A stretch of DNA of 64,000 nt from Sphingomicrobium sp. Its GTDB lineage: Bacteria > Pseudomonadota > Alphaproteobacteria > Sphingomonadales > Sphingomonadaceae. The notes under the pieces were generated by a model, which was not told the origin of the DNA, ran no database searches, and worked only from the letters and a program-made list of their open reading frames with translations. The translations under genes were made by a program, and so were the position numbers. Location: assembly GCA_036563485.1 (NCBI GenBank), contig DATCMI010000001.1, positions 1 to 64,000 of the forward strand, given 5' to 3'. Positions 8,858 through 19,603 of the stretch are shown here, piece after piece (within the stretch, counting starts at the first letter, position 1; each line of letters opens with the position of its first letter).

Positions 8858-11164
8858 ATGACACCCACCCCACAGCGCGCCGAACCCCTGCAAGCGGACC
8901 CGCACGCAGGCGAGCCCCTCGAACTCACGAGTGCGGAGGCTTACGACTCGCTGGCTGCGGAGGAGCAATGGCTCGAAGCGCCGCGAGCGGCCGAGGACCG
9001 CAACGCTGGCGGCCGGCAGGTGCTCGGCATCGCGCTCGCCGTCCTTGCGGCGCTGTGGCTCGCTTATGCGGCATGGTCCGCGGGACGGACCCTTGCCGGG
9101 CAGCCGCTCAGTTCGCCGCTGCTGGCGCAATGGCTGGCGGTGGCGACCGGGCCGCTGGCGCTGCTCGGCCTGCTGTGGCTGATCTTCGGGCGGACGCGGC
9201 GCAAGGAAGCCGAGCGGTTCACCCGTTCGGTCGTGGCGATGCGCTCGGAGGCGCGCTCGCTGGAGGCGCTGCTCGCGGTTCTTTCACAACGCATCAACGA
9301 TAGCCGCGCCGATCTGACCATGATGGCGCAGCACCTGATGCAGCTCGGCGACGATGCGACGGGCAAGCTCGGCGGCATTACCCAGCAGTTCGACACCAGC
9401 AGCGAGCGGCTGAAGCGTCACGGCGACGCACTCGACCGCGCCGCCGAATCGGCGCGCAATGACATCGGCGTCCTGCTCGAAGACCTGCCGCGCGCCGAAG
9501 AGACGACGCGCCGCCTGTCCGAGCAGCTGCGGTCCGTGGCCAGCGATTCGGCCGAGAAGACGGCGGCTTTCGGCGAGCAGGTGGACCAGCTGTCGGCACG
9601 CACGCGGGATGCGGAGCAGATGATTTCCGAAGCCACGGACCGCCTGGCCGTCCGCCTGTCCGAGATCGAGACGGCCGGGGCGAGCGCCGGCGAACGGGTC
9701 GGCGAAGCGGAAGCCGTCATGGCCAGTACGCTCGACACCTTGCTCGATCGGACCGCCGCGACGCTGGACGAAGTCAGGGCGGGGATCGACGTGCAGGCGA
9801 GTGCTGTTGCGTCGCTGGTCCAGCAGGCCTCGGCCGGGATCGGCCGGGCCGGCACCGAAGCATCGGAGTCGCTCGCGTCCAACCTCGCCCGCGCCAACAC
9901 CTCGCTCGAAATGCTGTCCAGCCGCGTCGCCGAACAGGATCAGGCCTCGCAGCAGATGATCGCCGAGATCGAGCGCGGGCTGGCGCTCATCGACGAAAAG
10001 TTCAGCGAACTTGCGAGCCATGGCGACGAACGCGCCAACCGCTTCCTTGAATCACTGACACGCGCGCGCACCGAGCTCGACACGCTGGCCGGCCAGGCAA
10101 GCAGCCAGGACCAGGCGATCGGCGCGGTAGCCGAGCGCACTGCGTCGCTGCGCGAGACTGTGGACCGGCTGACCGACGAGATCCGCGACAATCTGGGCAG
10201 CGCCATCGGCGAAGCGCAGGGCGGCGCCGACCGGCTGTTGCAGGCGGCGGGCGCAATGCGGCCGGAGATCGGCTGGCTGCGCGATGCCGCTGTGGAGGTG
10301 GACGAACGGATCGCCCGCACGGGCCAGGGTATCGTCGAGCATCAGGACGCGCTTGCCGCCCTGCTCAGCCAGGTAGACGACGGCGTCGGGACGTCGACGG
10401 CGCGACTGGAAGAGCTCGCCTCCGCCATCATCGAAGCCCGCGCCGAAGCTGGGATCCTGGCGGCGGAAACCGGACCGTCGCTGGTCAGCGCCCTGGTCCA
10501 GGTCAAGGAAGCCGCTGCCCATGCCGCCGAGCGGGCGCGCGAAGCGATTGAATCAGTCATTCCGGCGAGCGCAGGCAAGCTTTCGGAGGAGACCCGCGCG
10601 GCGCTGGAACGCGTCATCCGCGAAAGCATCGAGGATCGCCTGGCGGAAGTCGAAACGGTGGCAGCGCGCGCGGTCGAGTCCGCCCGCAGCGCATCGGACC
10701 GTTTGACCCAGCAGATGCTGACGCTCGGCCAGAGCGCGGCGGCGCTAGAGGCGCATGTGGAGGAGACGAAGAAGGAGCAGCGCGAGAAGGACAGCGAAGC
10801 CTTCGCGCGGCGCGTCTCGCTATTGATGGATTCGATGAACTCGGCGGCGATCGATGTCGGCAAGATCCTGTCCGACGAGATCGACGACAAAGCGTGGGAT
10901 TCCTACCTCAAGGGCAATCGCGGGGTCTTCACGAACCGCGCAGTGCGCCTGATCGGGGGCAGCGAAAGCCGCGCCATCCGTGCGCATTACGAGAGCGACA
11001 TCGAGTTCCAGCGGTCGGTCAACCGCTACGTCCACGATTTCGAAGCCATGCTTCGGCGCGTGCTCGCCGAGCGCGATGGCGGGATGATCGCGGTTACACT
11101 GATGTCGTCGGACATGGGCAAGCTGTACGCCGCTCTGGCGCAGGCGATCGACAAGCGCCGCTGA
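8858..11164 (+). CDS. Large membrane-anchored coiled-coil protein of unknown function
   Basis: The 768-residue product has an acidic N-terminal stretch (1-50), two membrane helices (about 55-73 and 90-110), a basic R-T-R-R-K stop-transfer, and about 540 residues of almost continuous Ala/Glu/Arg/Ser/Thr-rich heptad sequence reminiscent of the signalling stalk of methyl-accepting proteins. The last ~100 residues (from about 665) look globular, with W-D-S-Y-L-K-G-N-R-G-V-F-T and a paired Arg/His helix region. No HAMP, methylation or CheA-contact hairpin signature is evident. Topology suggests a short periplasmic loop and a large cytoplasmic rod with a C-terminal head. A scaffold or polarity role is conceivable but unproven. 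The coiled coil also makes distant similarity searches unreliable. Confidence 0.7.
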   Translation: MTPTPQRAEPLQADPHAGEPLELTSAEAYDSLAAEEQWLEAPRAAEDRNAGGRQVLGIALAVLAALWLAYAAWSAGRTLAGQPLSSPLLAQWLAVATGPLALLGLLWLIFGRTRRKEAERFTRSVVAMRSEARSLEALLAVLSQRINDSRADLTMMAQHLMQLGDDATGKLGGITQQFDTSSERLKRHGDALDRAAESARNDIGVLLEDLPRAEETTRRLSEQLRSVASDSAEKTAAFGEQVDQLSARTRDAEQMISEATDRLAVRLSEIETAGASAGERVGEAEAVMASTLDTLLDRTAATLDEVRAGIDVQASAVASLVQQASAGIGRAGTEASESLASNLARANTSLEMLSSRVAEQDQASQQMIAEIERGLALIDEKFSELASHGDERANRFLESLTRARTELDTLAGQASSQDQAIGAVAERTASLRETVDRLTDEIRDNLGSAIGEAQGGADRLLQAAGAMRPEIGWLRDAAVEVDERIARTGQGIVEHQDALAALLSQVDDGVGTSTARLEELASAIIEARAEAGILAAETGPSLVSALVQVKEAAAHAAERAREAIESVIPASAGKLSEETRAALERVIRESIEDRLAEVETVAARAVESARSASDRLTQQMLTLGQSAAALEAHVEETKKEQREKDSEAFARRVSLLMDSMNSAAIDVGKILSDEIDDKAWDSYLKGNRGVFTNRAVRLIGGSESRAIRAHYESDIEFQRSVNRYVHDFEAMLRRVLAERDGGMIAVTLMSSDMGKLYAALAQAIDKRR

Positions 11165-11172
11165 AGCGTCGC

Positions 11173-11433
11173 CTAATTGTAGAAGTCGAGGTCCTCGGCG
11201 GTGATCCAGCCAAAGTTCCAGTTCGCATAATATAACGCGAAGAAGACCAGCGCGAGCAAGGCTGCCTTGAGGAAGTGGCGCTTGGCGTCGAAATGGTGCG
11301 GCGCGCTGTCGGCCTGGCCCGGCACCCTTTCCGCCCCGACCTCCTCCGTCGTCCGCACCCCGAACGGCAGCAGCAGGAACGCGCTTGCCGCGAAGAACAG
11401 CAGGTAGATGGCAAGGATCGAGGTGAGCTTCAT
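11173..11433 (-). CDS. DUF1467 family small membrane protein
   Basis: The 86-residue protein has an N-terminal hydrophobic segment (about 4-24), a conserved P-F-G-V-R-T motif immediately after it, a hydrophilic loop, and a second membrane helix near 57-75 followed by N-W-N-F-G-W. This is the DUF1467 pattern found next to coaX and rnj in Alphaproteobacteria. The ATG overlaps the rnj stop (ATGA, 11430-11433), making it the last gene of the nuo operon. Function is unknown. A longer frame to 11556 exists but would overlap rnj deeply and lacks family support. Confidence 0.85.
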   Translation of the reverse strand: MKLTSILAIYLLFFAASAFLLLPFGVRTTEEVGAERVPGQADSAPHHFDAKRHFLKAALLALVFFALYYANWNFGWITAEDLDFYN

Positions 11434-13070
11434 GCCGCGACTTGAAGCAGCATCACCTCGACCATCGGCTTCTTGCCGGTCCACAAGGTCGCGCAGCGGC
11501 GGACGGCCAGGCGGACGGCTTCGCGGACCTTGTCCTCGTCCGAACCGGGGCTCCATGCCCGCGTCGCGGCGTCCGCCGCATCAGCGATGAAGTCGTCGCG
11601 ATCCTCCTCGACCGGGACTCCGAACGGGCGAATCATCGGCTTTCCGGCAAGCTGGCCGTTACGACCGACCGGCAGGGCAACCGCGATCAAGCCGCCAAAG
11701 CCGATCTTGCGCCGCTCGTTGACGGTCGCGCCTTCCGCCGGGAGGATCACGTCGCCGTCGAGCACCAATTGGCCGACCCGCACTTCGTCGATCTTCTTCG
11801 GCTCGCCCGGCGCGAGGCGAACGACATCGCCATTCTTCTGAACGACGGTGTGCGGAACGCCATGGGCGAGCGCGACACGCGAATGTTCGTTGAGGTGGCG
11901 CGCTTCACCGTGGACCGGGATGACGATGTTCGGGCGAACCCAGTCGTACATCTGTTCCAGCTCGGGGCGGCCCGGGTGCCCGGACACGTGGACATGGGCC
12001 TGGCGCTCGGTGACGATGTTCACGCCGAGGTCGGACAGCTGGTTCATGATCCGACCGATCGCCACCTCGTTCCCGGGGATGATCCGCGACGAGAAGATCA
12101 CCGTATCGTCCCTGCCGAGCTTCAGATCGTGGTTGCCCGACGCGATGCGGCCGAGCGCGGCGCGCGGCTCCCCCTGCCCGCCGGTCGCGATGACCAGGAC
12201 TTCGCTCTTCGGCAGGCGCATCGCTTCATCGAAGCTGATCGGCGGCGGGAAATCGCGGAGGTAGCCGGTCGATTGCGCGACGCGGAGGATACGGTCGAGC
12301 GAGCGGCCGGCGACGCAAACCTTCCGGCCCGCCTCCTCCGCGACCCTGCCGATCGTCTCTAATCGCGCGGCGTTGGAGGCGAAGGTCGTCACCAGCACGC
12401 GGCCCTTGGCCTTGCGCACCTGCTCCAGCAGGCCCGGTCGCACACTTTCTTCCGATCCCGACGGCGCGTTCTGAAAGACGTTGGTGGAATCGCACACCAA
12501 TGCGAGAACGCCACGGTCGCCGATCTCCGTCAGCAGATCGGTATCGGCCTCGCTTCCGAGCACCGGCGCCTCGTCGATCTTCCAGTCGCCCGTGTGGAAG
12601 ATGTTCCCGAACGGCGTTTCGATCAGCAGGCCGTTGCCCTCCGGGATCGAGTGGGACAGCGCTACGAAGGTGATGCGGAACGGCCCGACCTCGATCGTGC
12701 CGCCGCGTTCGACCGTGTTGAGCTTCACCCGGCCGGTGAGCCCTTCTTCCTCGAGCTTTCCGGCGATCAGCCCGGCAGTGAACGGCGTCGCGTAAAGCGG
12801 CGCCTTGAGCTCGTCCGCGAGGTACGGCAGCGCGCCGATATGGTCTTCGTGCCCGTGGGTGAGGACGATACCGGCAAGGCTGTCCTGCCGGTCCTCGATG
12901 AATTCGAGGTCGGGGAGGATGAGGTCGATCCCGGGATGATCCGGACCGGCGAAGGTCAGACCGAGATCGATCATGATCCACTGGCCCCGGCACCCGTAGA
13001 GATTGACGTTCATGCCGATCTCGCCCGAGCCGCCGAGCGCGAGGAACAGGAGTTCTTCTCCGGGGGTCAT
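11430..13070 (-). CDS. rnj: Ribonuclease J
   Basis: The 546-residue metallo-beta-lactamase/beta-CASP ribonuclease carries out 5'-to-3' exonucleolytic and endonucleolytic RNA processing. The metal-binding H-G-H-E-D-H-I-G motif is at about 73-80, followed by H-T-G-D-W-K-I-D and a C-terminal H-V-S-G-H motif of the beta-CASP domain. Length and order of domains match RNase J. Its start overlaps the coaX stop by four bases and its stop overlaps the DUF1467 start by four bases, so translation is probably coupled along the operon tail. Confidence 0.93.
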   Translation of the reverse strand: MTPGEELLFLALGGSGEIGMNVNLYGCRGQWIMIDLGLTFAGPDHPGIDLILPDLEFIEDRQDSLAGIVLTHGHEDHIGALPYLADELKAPLYATPFTAGLIAGKLEEEGLTGRVKLNTVERGGTIEVGPFRITFVALSHSIPEGNGLLIETPFGNIFHTGDWKIDEAPVLGSEADTDLLTEIGDRGVLALVCDSTNVFQNAPSGSEESVRPGLLEQVRKAKGRVLVTTFASNAARLETIGRVAEEAGRKVCVAGRSLDRILRVAQSTGYLRDFPPPISFDEAMRLPKSEVLVIATGGQGEPRAALGRIASGNHDLKLGRDDTVIFSSRIIPGNEVAIGRIMNQLSDLGVNIVTERQAHVHVSGHPGRPELEQMYDWVRPNIVIPVHGEARHLNEHSRVALAHGVPHTVVQKNGDVVRLAPGEPKKIDEVRVGQLVLDGDVILPAEGATVNERRKIGFGGLIAVALPVGRNGQLAGKPMIRPFGVPVEEDRDDFIADAADAATRAWSPGSDEDKVREAVRLAVRRCATLWTGKKPMVEVMLLQVAA

Positions 13071-13852
13071 TGGTCGCTGGTCACCATGTCGTGCATCAGG
13101 CTCAAACCCTGGATCGTCAAATCGGGTTCAATCGCGTCGAACACTTGCGTGTGCTCGTTGAACAAGGCGGCCAGGCCGCCGGTCGCGACCACGGTCGCCG
13201 GACGCGCGAGTTCGTCCCTGATCCGCTGCGTCAGGCCTTCGAGCATCGCGACATAGCCCCAGTAGATGCCGATCTGCATCTGGCTTTGAGTCGTCCGCCC
13301 GATCACCGACCTGGTCTGGGCCGGCGCTTCAATCGCGATGCGCGGCAGCTTGGCAGCAGCGCTGACCAAGGCGTCCAGCGACAGGTTGATGCCCGGCGCG
13401 ATAATGCCGCCGCGATAGGCGCCCTCTGGGCCGACCACGTCGAAGGTCGTCGCCGTGCCGAAATCGATCACGATCAGGTCGCCGGGATATTTCGCATGGG
13501 CGGCGATGGCGTTGAGGGCGCGGTCGGCGCCGACATTCTGCGGCTCATCGACATCCAGCTCGATCGGCCAGGCGGCTTTCCCCTGCCCCGCGACAAGCGC
13601 CTCGGCGTGGAAATATTTGTTCGCGAGCACCTGTAGGTTGTGGAGCGCGCGCGGCACCACCGTGCCGATCATCACTGCCGTCACGTCGGACTTCGAATAA
13701 CCCTCGAGCTCCAGCAGCTGGTGGAGCCAGACCGCATATTCGTCCGCCGTCCGGCGGGGGTCCGTCGCGATGCGCCAGCGCGTCTTGATCTCGCCCGCGT
13801 CGACCAGCGCGAAGACGAGGTTGGTATTGCCGGCGTCGATGGCGAGCAGCAT
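13067..13852 (-). CDS. coaX: Type III pantothenate kinase
   Basis: The enzyme phosphorylates pantothenate, the first step of coenzyme A synthesis. The 261-residue protein has the ASKHA-fold phosphate motif D-A-G-N-T-N at the N terminus, the G-A-D-R-A-L-N substrate motif near 108, and [10 protein letters not shown] near 131, all diagnostic of CoaX. It sits between birA and rnj, a common alphaproteobacterial order, 30 bases after birA and overlapping rnj by four. Confidence 0.95.
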   Translation of the reverse strand: MLLAIDAGNTNLVFALVDAGEIKTRWRIATDPRRTADEYAVWLHQLLELEGYSKSDVTAVMIGTVVPRALHNLQVLANKYFHAEALVAGQGKAAWPIELDVDEPQNVGADRALNAIAAHAKYPGDLIVIDFGTATTFDVVGPEGAYRGGIIAPGINLSLDALVSAAAKLPRIAIEAPAQTRSVIGRTTQSQMQIGIYWGYVAMLEGLTQRIRDELARPATVVATGGLAALFNEHTQVFDAIEPDLTIQGLSLMHDMVTSDQ

Positions 13853-13882
13853 GGCCGCGCTCCTACCGGTGCTGCCGGCTGT

Positions 13883-14572
13883 TCACAACTCGACGTCCCC
13901 GGCGCGGACAATCTCCAGCGCGCCATTGTCGAGGCGGAGGCGAAGTGCGCCGTCTGGTTCGAGCCCGTCGAAGCGGCCGCTGATAGTCTCGGTCGGGCTG
14001 GCGTGGACGGTGAGCCGGGTGCCGAGCGGGTGGGCGCGCGCTTGCCAGGCTTGGGCGAGCAGTGCCGGGGCCGCCGTGCGCCACAGACCCAGCAGCCGGT
14101 CGAAGCTTCCGGCGAGCAAGGGCGCGAACGCTTCCGGCGCGATGCGGCCCGACAGGGAAGCGCATTCCCGGTCGGCAAGGATCGGCGCGGTCGCGAGGTT
14201 GACGCCTATGCCGACGACGACCCGGTCGGCGCTGCGCTCCAGCAGGATTCCGACGAGCTTGCGGCCGAGCAGCAAAACGTCGTTCGGCCATTTGAGCATC
14301 AGCGGCTCGCCGGGGAGCGCCAGGTCGATTGCTTCGATAACGGCCAGGCCGGCGACGAGCGAGAGCGTCTGCGGCGCGGGATCGCGGGGCCGGAGTTCGA
14401 CCAAGGTGCTGCCGTAGAAGTTGCCGGGCGGAGAGACCCAGTCGCGGCCCTGACGGCCCCTGCCCGCTTCCTGTTCGCGCGCGAGGAGCCAATCGCCTTC
14501 GGCGGCGCTTAGGTCTGCCAGCAAGTCCTCGTTGGTCGAGCCGGTGCGCTCGACGATGCGAATGCGGCTCAG
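13883..14572 (-). CDS. birA: Biotin-[acetyl-CoA-carboxylase] ligase, probable CTG start
   Basis: The ligase activates biotin and attaches it to the carboxyl-carrier protein of acetyl-CoA carboxylase. The catalytic domain shows A-G-R-G-R-Q-G-R-D-W, L-K-W-P-N-D-V and V-V-G-I-G-V-N. The N-terminal DNA-binding domain of E. coli BirA is absent, so it is a group I ligase. The first standard start in the frame is a TTG at 14524, but that would cut off the essential T-G-S-T-N motif just upstream. The frame continues upstream to a CTG at 14570-14572 overlapping the nuoN stop as CTGA, giving 229 residues. I therefore place the start there; this is an inference from family conservation. Confidence 0.85.
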   Translation of the reverse strand: MSRIRIVERTGSTNEDLLADLSAAEGDWLLAREQEAGRGRQGRDWVSPPGNFYGSTLVELRPRDPAPQTLSLVAGLAVIEAIDLALPGEPLMLKWPNDVLLLGRKLVGILLERSADRVVVGIGVNLATAPILADRECASLSGRIAPEAFAPLLAGSFDRLLGLWRTAAPALLAQAWQARAHPLGTRLTVHASPTETISGRFDGLEPDGALRLRLDNGALEIVRAGDVEL

Positions 14573-16002
14573 AACAGGGATCCGGCAGCGCGGTCGGTGA
14601 TGGCGCTCAGCGGGCCGATCAGCAGGTATCCGAGCGGCGAGACGGCGATGGCGGCAATCAGGATCAGCGCGCCCTGCACCGGCTCACGGACCCGGGCGTA
14701 GGGCTCGGCGGGATCGTCGAAATACATCACCTTGACGATGCGCAGGTAATAATAAGCGCCGATGACGGTACCGAGGATCGCCGCGACCGCGAGCGCGATA
14801 TAGCCGGCCTGGACCGCGGCGGTGAACACCAGCAGCTTAGGCCAGAAGCCGAACAAGGGCGGGATGCCGGCAAGGCTGAACATGAAGATGGCGAAGGCGG
14901 CGGCAAGGCCAGGCCGCGTCTGCGATAGGCCGGACAAGCTGGCGATGTCCTCGACCGGACGCCCTTCCGCGTCGCGCATCCACAGTACGCAGAGGAAGGC
15001 GCCGAGCGTCATCACGACATAGATGGCCATGTAGAACAGCACCGACGAGGTGCCCGCCGGGCCAGCGGCGGCGAGGCCGACCAGCGCGAAGCCGACATTG
15101 TTGATCGAGGAATAAGCGAGCAGGCGCTTGATGTTGGTCTGCCCGTAAGCGGCGACCGCCCCGAGGAAGATCGACGCGAGCGAGGCGAAGATCACGATCT
15201 GCCGCCATGCGTCGGTCGCCGGGCCAAGCGCCTCGATGCAGACGCGGACGGCGAGAAGGATCGCCGCGACCTTTGGCGCCGAGGCGAAGAAGGCGGTGAC
15301 CGGCGTCGGCGCACCTTCGTAGACGTCCGGAGTCCACATGTGGAACGGTACGACGCTCGCCTTGAAGGCAAGGCCGGCGAGTACGAAGACGAGGCCGAAC
15401 AGCATGCCGAGCGTCGGCGCGCCACGCTCGAACGCGGCGGCGATGCCGTTGAAGTTCGTCGTGCCGGTGAAGCCGTAGAGCAGCGAAATGCCGTAGAGCA
15501 GGATGCCGCTCGCAAGCGCGCCGAGCACGAAATATTTGAGGCCCGCTTCGGCCGAACGCTCGTCGCGGCGGCGATAGGAGGCGAGGACGTAGCCGGCGAG
15601 GCTCTGCAGCTCGAGGCCGACATAGAGCGTGACGAGGCTGGTCGCCGAGACCATCACGCTCATGCCGACGGTGCTGAAGATGATCAGCACGGCATATTCC
15701 GACGCATGTTCGGCGTGGCGGTCGAACCAGCCATGGGCGGCAATGATGGCGATCGCGGCCGCGGGGAACATGATCGCCTTGCCGAAGCTGGCGAACAGAT
15801 CGGCGGTTACGAGGCCGTCGAACACGGGCCCGGCGTGCGAGGGCGCGCCGATCAGCGCCACGGTAGCGCCGATGAGCAGCGCGACGGCGAGCCAGCTGAT
15901 CAGCGTCGAGCCGCGGCGGCCGGTAAACGCCGCCATCATCATCAGGACGATGCCGCCGATGGTCAGGATGATCTCGGGAAGGATCGGGGCGAAGCGCTCC
16001 AT
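14569..16002 (-). CDS. nuoN: NADH-quinone oxidoreductase subunit N
   Basis: The 477-residue antiporter-like membrane subunit of respiratory complex I takes part in proton translocation. It has about 14 hydrophobic segments and the conserved P-F-H-M-W-T-P-D-V-Y-E-G-A-P-T-P loop, with a buried Lys in the L-A-Y-S-S-I-N-N-V-G helix region. Its ATG shares one base with the nuoM stop (TAATG), and its own TGA overlaps the proposed CTG start of birA. Confidence 0.97.
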   Translation of the reverse strand: MERFAPILPEIILTIGGIVLMMMAAFTGRRGSTLISWLAVALLIGATVALIGAPSHAGPVFDGLVTADLFASFGKAIMFPAAAIAIIAAHGWFDRHAEHASEYAVLIIFSTVGMSVMVSATSLVTLYVGLELQSLAGYVLASYRRRDERSAEAGLKYFVLGALASGILLYGISLLYGFTGTTNFNGIAAAFERGAPTLGMLFGLVFVLAGLAFKASVVPFHMWTPDVYEGAPTPVTAFFASAPKVAAILLAVRVCIEALGPATDAWRQIVIFASLASIFLGAVAAYGQTNIKRLLAYSSINNVGFALVGLAAAGPAGTSSVLFYMAIYVVMTLGAFLCVLWMRDAEGRPVEDIASLSGLSQTRPGLAAAFAIFMFSLAGIPPLFGFWPKLLVFTAAVQAGYIALAVAAILGTVIGAYYYLRIVKVMYFDDPAEPYARVREPVQGALILIAAIAVSPLGYLLIGPLSAITDRAAGSLF

Positions 16003-17540
16003 TAGTGGCCCGCCTCCATATGATGTTCCTCTCCGGCGCCATGCTGCGCGCCCTTGCCGAGTGTCAGTTTCGCGTCGCCCGGCGGCGCTACGGCCTCGAG
16101 CCGCTCAAGGACGCGGCCGACGTCGGCGCGGATCGGGCGCAGGAAGCTTTCCGGGTAGATGCCCATCCAGAAGACCGCCGCGGCGATTGGGGCGAGAAGC
16201 CACCATTCGCGCATATCGAGATCCTTCATCGCCGCCGCTTCGTTCGTGCGTGCGACGCCGAAGGCGATGCGCCAGTAGAGGAGAAGCATGTAGGCCGCGC
16301 CGAGGATGATGCCCGTGGTGGCGACGATCGCCGCCCAGCTCGACGCCTGATAGGTGCCGATCAGCGCCAGGAATTCGCCGACGAAGCCGCTGGTGCCGGG
16401 AAGACCGACGCTCGCCATGGTGAAGACCAGGAACAGCAAGGCATAGCCGGGCATGTTGTTGGCGACGCCGCCGTAGCGGTCGATCTCACGCGTGTGCATG
16501 CGGTCGTAGACGACGCCGACGCACAGGAAGAGCGCGCCCGACACCAGGCCGTGGCTGAGCATCACGATCATCGCGCCTTCGAGACCCTGGCGGTTCATCG
16601 CGAACAGGCCGAACGTTACGAAGGCCATGTGGGCGACGGACGAATAAGCGATGAGCTTCTTCATGTCGCGCTGCACGAGGGCGACGAGGCTGGTGTAGAC
16701 CACCGCGATGCCGGACAGGACGAAGACCAACGGAATGAACTCGGCCGAGCCGTTGGGGAACATCGGCAGCGAGAAGCGGATGAAGCCGTAGCCGCCCATC
16801 TTCAGAAGCACGCCGGCCAGGATCACCGAGCCGGCGGTCGGCGCCTGGACGTGGGCGTCGGGCAACCAGGTGTGGACCGGCCACATCGGCATCTTCACCG
16901 CGAAGCTGGCGAAGAAGGCCAGGAACAGCCACTTCTGCACGTCGACCGGGAAGTTGTACGCCATCAGCTCGGGGATCGACGTCGTGCCCGCGGTGAGCGC
17001 CATGTAGAGCATGGCGATCAGCATCAGCACCGAGCCGAGCAGGGTGTAGAGGAAGAATTTGTAGCTAGCCTTGATGCGCTCGGCGCCGCCCCAGATGCCG
17101 ATGATCAGATACATCGGGATCAGGCCACCCTCGAAGAAGACGTAGAAGAGGAACAGGTCCTGCGCCGCGAAGACGCCGATCATCAGCGCCTCCATCAGCA
17201 GGAAGGCCGCCATGTATTCGGGAACCCGGCGTTCGATCGCGCGCCAGCTGGCGCCGATGCAGATCGGCATCAGGAACACGCTGAGCATGATCAGCACCAT
17301 CGCGATGCCGTCGATCCCGAGCGCCCAGCTGATCCCGCCGCCGATCGGCAGCTTTTCGACGAACTGCCACTGGGCGCCGTCGGGGTCGTAAGCCGACCAC
17401 ATGTAAAGGCCGAGCGCGAAGTCGATCAGGGTGGCGATCAGCGCCGTCCAGCGCGCCCCCTCGCGGTTGAGGAACAGCGCGATTGCGCCCGCGATCAGCG
17501 GGACGGCGATCATGATGGTGAGCAAGGGCAGAGTGTTCAT
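16002..17540 (-). CDS. nuoM: NADH-quinone oxidoreductase subunit M
   Basis: The 512-residue antiporter-like proton channel subunit of complex I belongs to the Mrp-antiporter family. The conserved [11 protein letters not shown] loop and the [10 protein letters not shown] discontinuous helix are present, along with the Glu in the F-L-L-M-E-A-L-M helix. A start at 17561 is possible, but the ATG at 17540 overlaps the nuoL stop by four bases and begins with the usual hydrophobic N terminus. Confidence 0.97.
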   Translation of the reverse strand: MNTLPLLTIMIAVPLIAGAIALFLNREGARWTALIATLIDFALGLYMWSAYDPDGAQWQFVEKLPIGGGISWALGIDGIAMVLIMLSVFLMPICIGASWRAIERRVPEYMAAFLLMEALMIGVFAAQDLFLFYVFFEGGLIPMYLIIGIWGGAERIKASYKFFLYTLLGSVLMLIAMLYMALTAGTTSIPELMAYNFPVDVQKWLFLAFFASFAVKMPMWPVHTWLPDAHVQAPTAGSVILAGVLLKMGGYGFIRFSLPMFPNGSAEFIPLVFVLSGIAVVYTSLVALVQRDMKKLIAYSSVAHMAFVTFGLFAMNRQGLEGAMIVMLSHGLVSGALFLCVGVVYDRMHTREIDRYGGVANNMPGYALLFLVFTMASVGLPGTSGFVGEFLALIGTYQASSWAAIVATTGIILGAAYMLLLYWRIAFGVARTNEAAAMKDLDMREWWLLAPIAAAVFWMGIYPESFLRPIRADVGRVLERLEAVAPPGDAKLTLGKGAQHGAGEEHHMEAGH

Positions 17541-19603
17541 CGAGCCCACCAGATCGCCCAACTCGCCGCCCCGATCAGGCCGAGCAGCATGACGAGGGCG
17601 TAGGAATAGAGATAGCCGGACTGGAAGCGCGCGGTGATGCGGTTACCGAAGCCGACCGCATAAGCCGCGCCGTGCGGGCCGAAGCGGTCGATCGTCTTTT
17701 CGTCACCGCGGTGCCAGAAGAGGCGGCCGAGCCACAGCGACGGACGCACGAAGATGCGGTCGTAGAGCTCGTCGAAATACCATTTGTTCGACACGAAGCG
17801 GTGGATGAACGGGAAGGTCCGAACGAACCCTTCGGCCGCGCCCGGGCGCCGGATGTAATTGTTGTAGGCGATGGCAAGGCCGATCAGCATGGCGATGGTC
17901 GCGCTGAGCTTCACCAGCAGCGGTACCTCATGCATTGCGTGGGCGAGATGCTCGTCGAACGCGAGCGCGCCGTGCCAGAACTCCGGCGCATGGTCCGCTT
18001 CGAGGAAGATGCCGTGGAACAGCTGGCCAGCGAGCAGCGCGCCGAGCGAGAGAACGGCAAGCGGCACCAGCATCGACAGCGGGCTTTCGTGCGGGTGATA
18101 GCCGGCAGTGCCCGTCGCGGGCGCCGCGTGGGCGCTGTGGCTGCTGTCGCCATGTTCGTCGGACGGGTGGTCGTGATGATCGCCGTGAACGGCATGCTGG
18201 ATGTGCTCGGACGCCGCCCACCGGGCCTTGCCGAAGAAGGTCAGGAAGATCAGGCGCCAGCTGTAGAAGCTGGTCAGCAGCGCGGCGAAGGAGCCGATCC
18301 AGAAGGCCATGGTGCCGGCGACCGAACCGCTGGCCCACGCGGCCTCGAGGATGGAATCCTTCGACCAGAAGCCGGCAAAGCCGAGGCCTGGGAACGCGCC
18401 CAAGGCCATGATGCCGACGCCGGTGATCGCCAGCGTGCCGATGACCATCACCCAGAAGGTGATCGGGATCTCCTTACGGAGCGCGCCATAGTAACGCATG
18501 TCCTGTTCGCGGTGCATCGCGTGAATGACGCTGCCTGCGCCGAGGAACAGCAAAGCCTTGAAGAAGGCATGCGTGAACAAGTGGAACATCGCCGCGCCAT
18601 AGGCGCCGACGCCGGCGGCGAAGAACATGTAGCCGAGCTGCGAACAGGTCGAATAAGCGATCACCCGCTTGATGTCGTTCTGCGCGCAGCCGACCGTCGC
18701 CGCGAAGATGCAGGTCGCGGCGCCGATCCAGGTGACGACGGTGAGCGCGGTTTCCGACTGTTCGAACATCGGCGAAAGGCGGCAGACCATGAACACGCCG
18801 GCGGTGACCATCGTCGCCGCATGGATGAGGGCGCTGACGGGCGTCGGGCCTTCCATCGCGTCCGGAAGCCAGGTGTGGAGGCCAAGCTGCGCCGACTTGC
18901 CCATCGCGCCGATGAACAGCAGCAGGCAGAGCACGGTCATCGTGTCGGCGCGCAGACCCGCAAAGCCGATCGTCGAGCCTGCCATCCCCGGCGCTGCCGC
19001 GAGGATTTCGGGGATCGAGACGGTGCCGAACACCAGGAAGGTGCCGAATATGCCAAGGCTGAAGCCGAAGTCGCCGACGCGGTTGACGACGAACGCCTTG
19101 AGCGCGGCGGCATTGGCCGACGGCTTGTAGTACCAGAAGCCGATCAGCAGGTAGGAAGCGAGACCGACCCCTTCCCAGCCGAAGAACATCTGGACCAGGT
19201 TGTTCGCGGTCACGAGCATCAGCATCGCGAAGGTGAACAGCGACAGATAGGAGAAGAAGCGAGACTGGCTCGGGTCGTCCTCCATATAGCCCCAGCTGTA
19301 GAGGTGGACGAGGCTCGAGACGCTCGTCACCACGACGAGCATCACGGCCGTGAGGCTGTCGAGGCGAAGCGCCCAATCGACGCGCAGCGAGCCCGAGCGG
19401 ATCCAGTCGAGCACCGGCACGACCGTCGCTTGCGCGTCGCCGCCAACATAAGAGAGGAATATCGGCCAGCTGAGCGCAGCGGCGGCGAACAAAGCGCCGG
19501 TGGTCACCACCTTGGCGGCCGTCCTGCCGATCCAGCGGCCGAACAGGCCGGCGATGATCGCGGCAACCAGCGGCAGGAATACGATGAGAATCAATGGGTG
19601 CAT
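17537..19603 (-). CDS. nuoL: NADH-quinone oxidoreductase subunit L, with His-rich insertion
   Basis: The 688-residue distal antiporter-like subunit of complex I carries the long lateral helix at its C terminus. Conserved parts include F-F-G-W-E-G-V-G-L (about 140), [13 protein letters not shown] (about 243) and [12 protein letters not shown] (about 314). Residues 467-506, in the loop before the last helices, are rich in His and Asp (about ten His within forty residues), making this loop a possible metal-binding insertion. The gene abuts nuoK with no gap and overlaps nuoM by four bases. Confidence 0.97.
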   Translation of the reverse strand: MHPLILIVFLPLVAAIIAGLFGRWIGRTAAKVVTTGALFAAAALSWPIFLSYVGGDAQATVVPVLDWIRSGSLRVDWALRLDSLTAVMLVVVTSVSSLVHLYSWGYMEDDPSQSRFFSYLSLFTFAMLMLVTANNLVQMFFGWEGVGLASYLLIGFWYYKPSANAAALKAFVVNRVGDFGFSLGIFGTFLVFGTVSIPEILAAAPGMAGSTIGFAGLRADTMTVLCLLLFIGAMGKSAQLGLHTWLPDAMEGPTPVSALIHAATMVTAGVFMVCRLSPMFEQSETALTVVTWIGAATCIFAATVGCAQNDIKRVIAYSTCSQLGYMFFAAGVGAYGAAMFHLFTHAFFKALLFLGAGSVIHAMHREQDMRYYGALRKEIPITFWVMVIGTLAITGVGIMALGAFPGLGFAGFWSKDSILEAAWASGSVAGTMAFWIGSFAALLTSFYSWRLIFLTFFGKARWAASEHIQHAVHGDHHDHPSDEHGDSSHSAHAAPATGTAGYHPHESPLSMLVPLAVLSLGALLAGQLFHGIFLEADHAPEFWHGALAFDEHLAHAMHEVPLLVKLSATIAMLIGLAIAYNNYIRRPGAAEGFVRTFPFIHRFVSNKWYFDELYDRIFVRPSLWLGRLFWHRGDEKTIDRFGPHGAAYAVGFGNRITARFQSGYLYSYALVMLLGLIGAASWAIWWAR

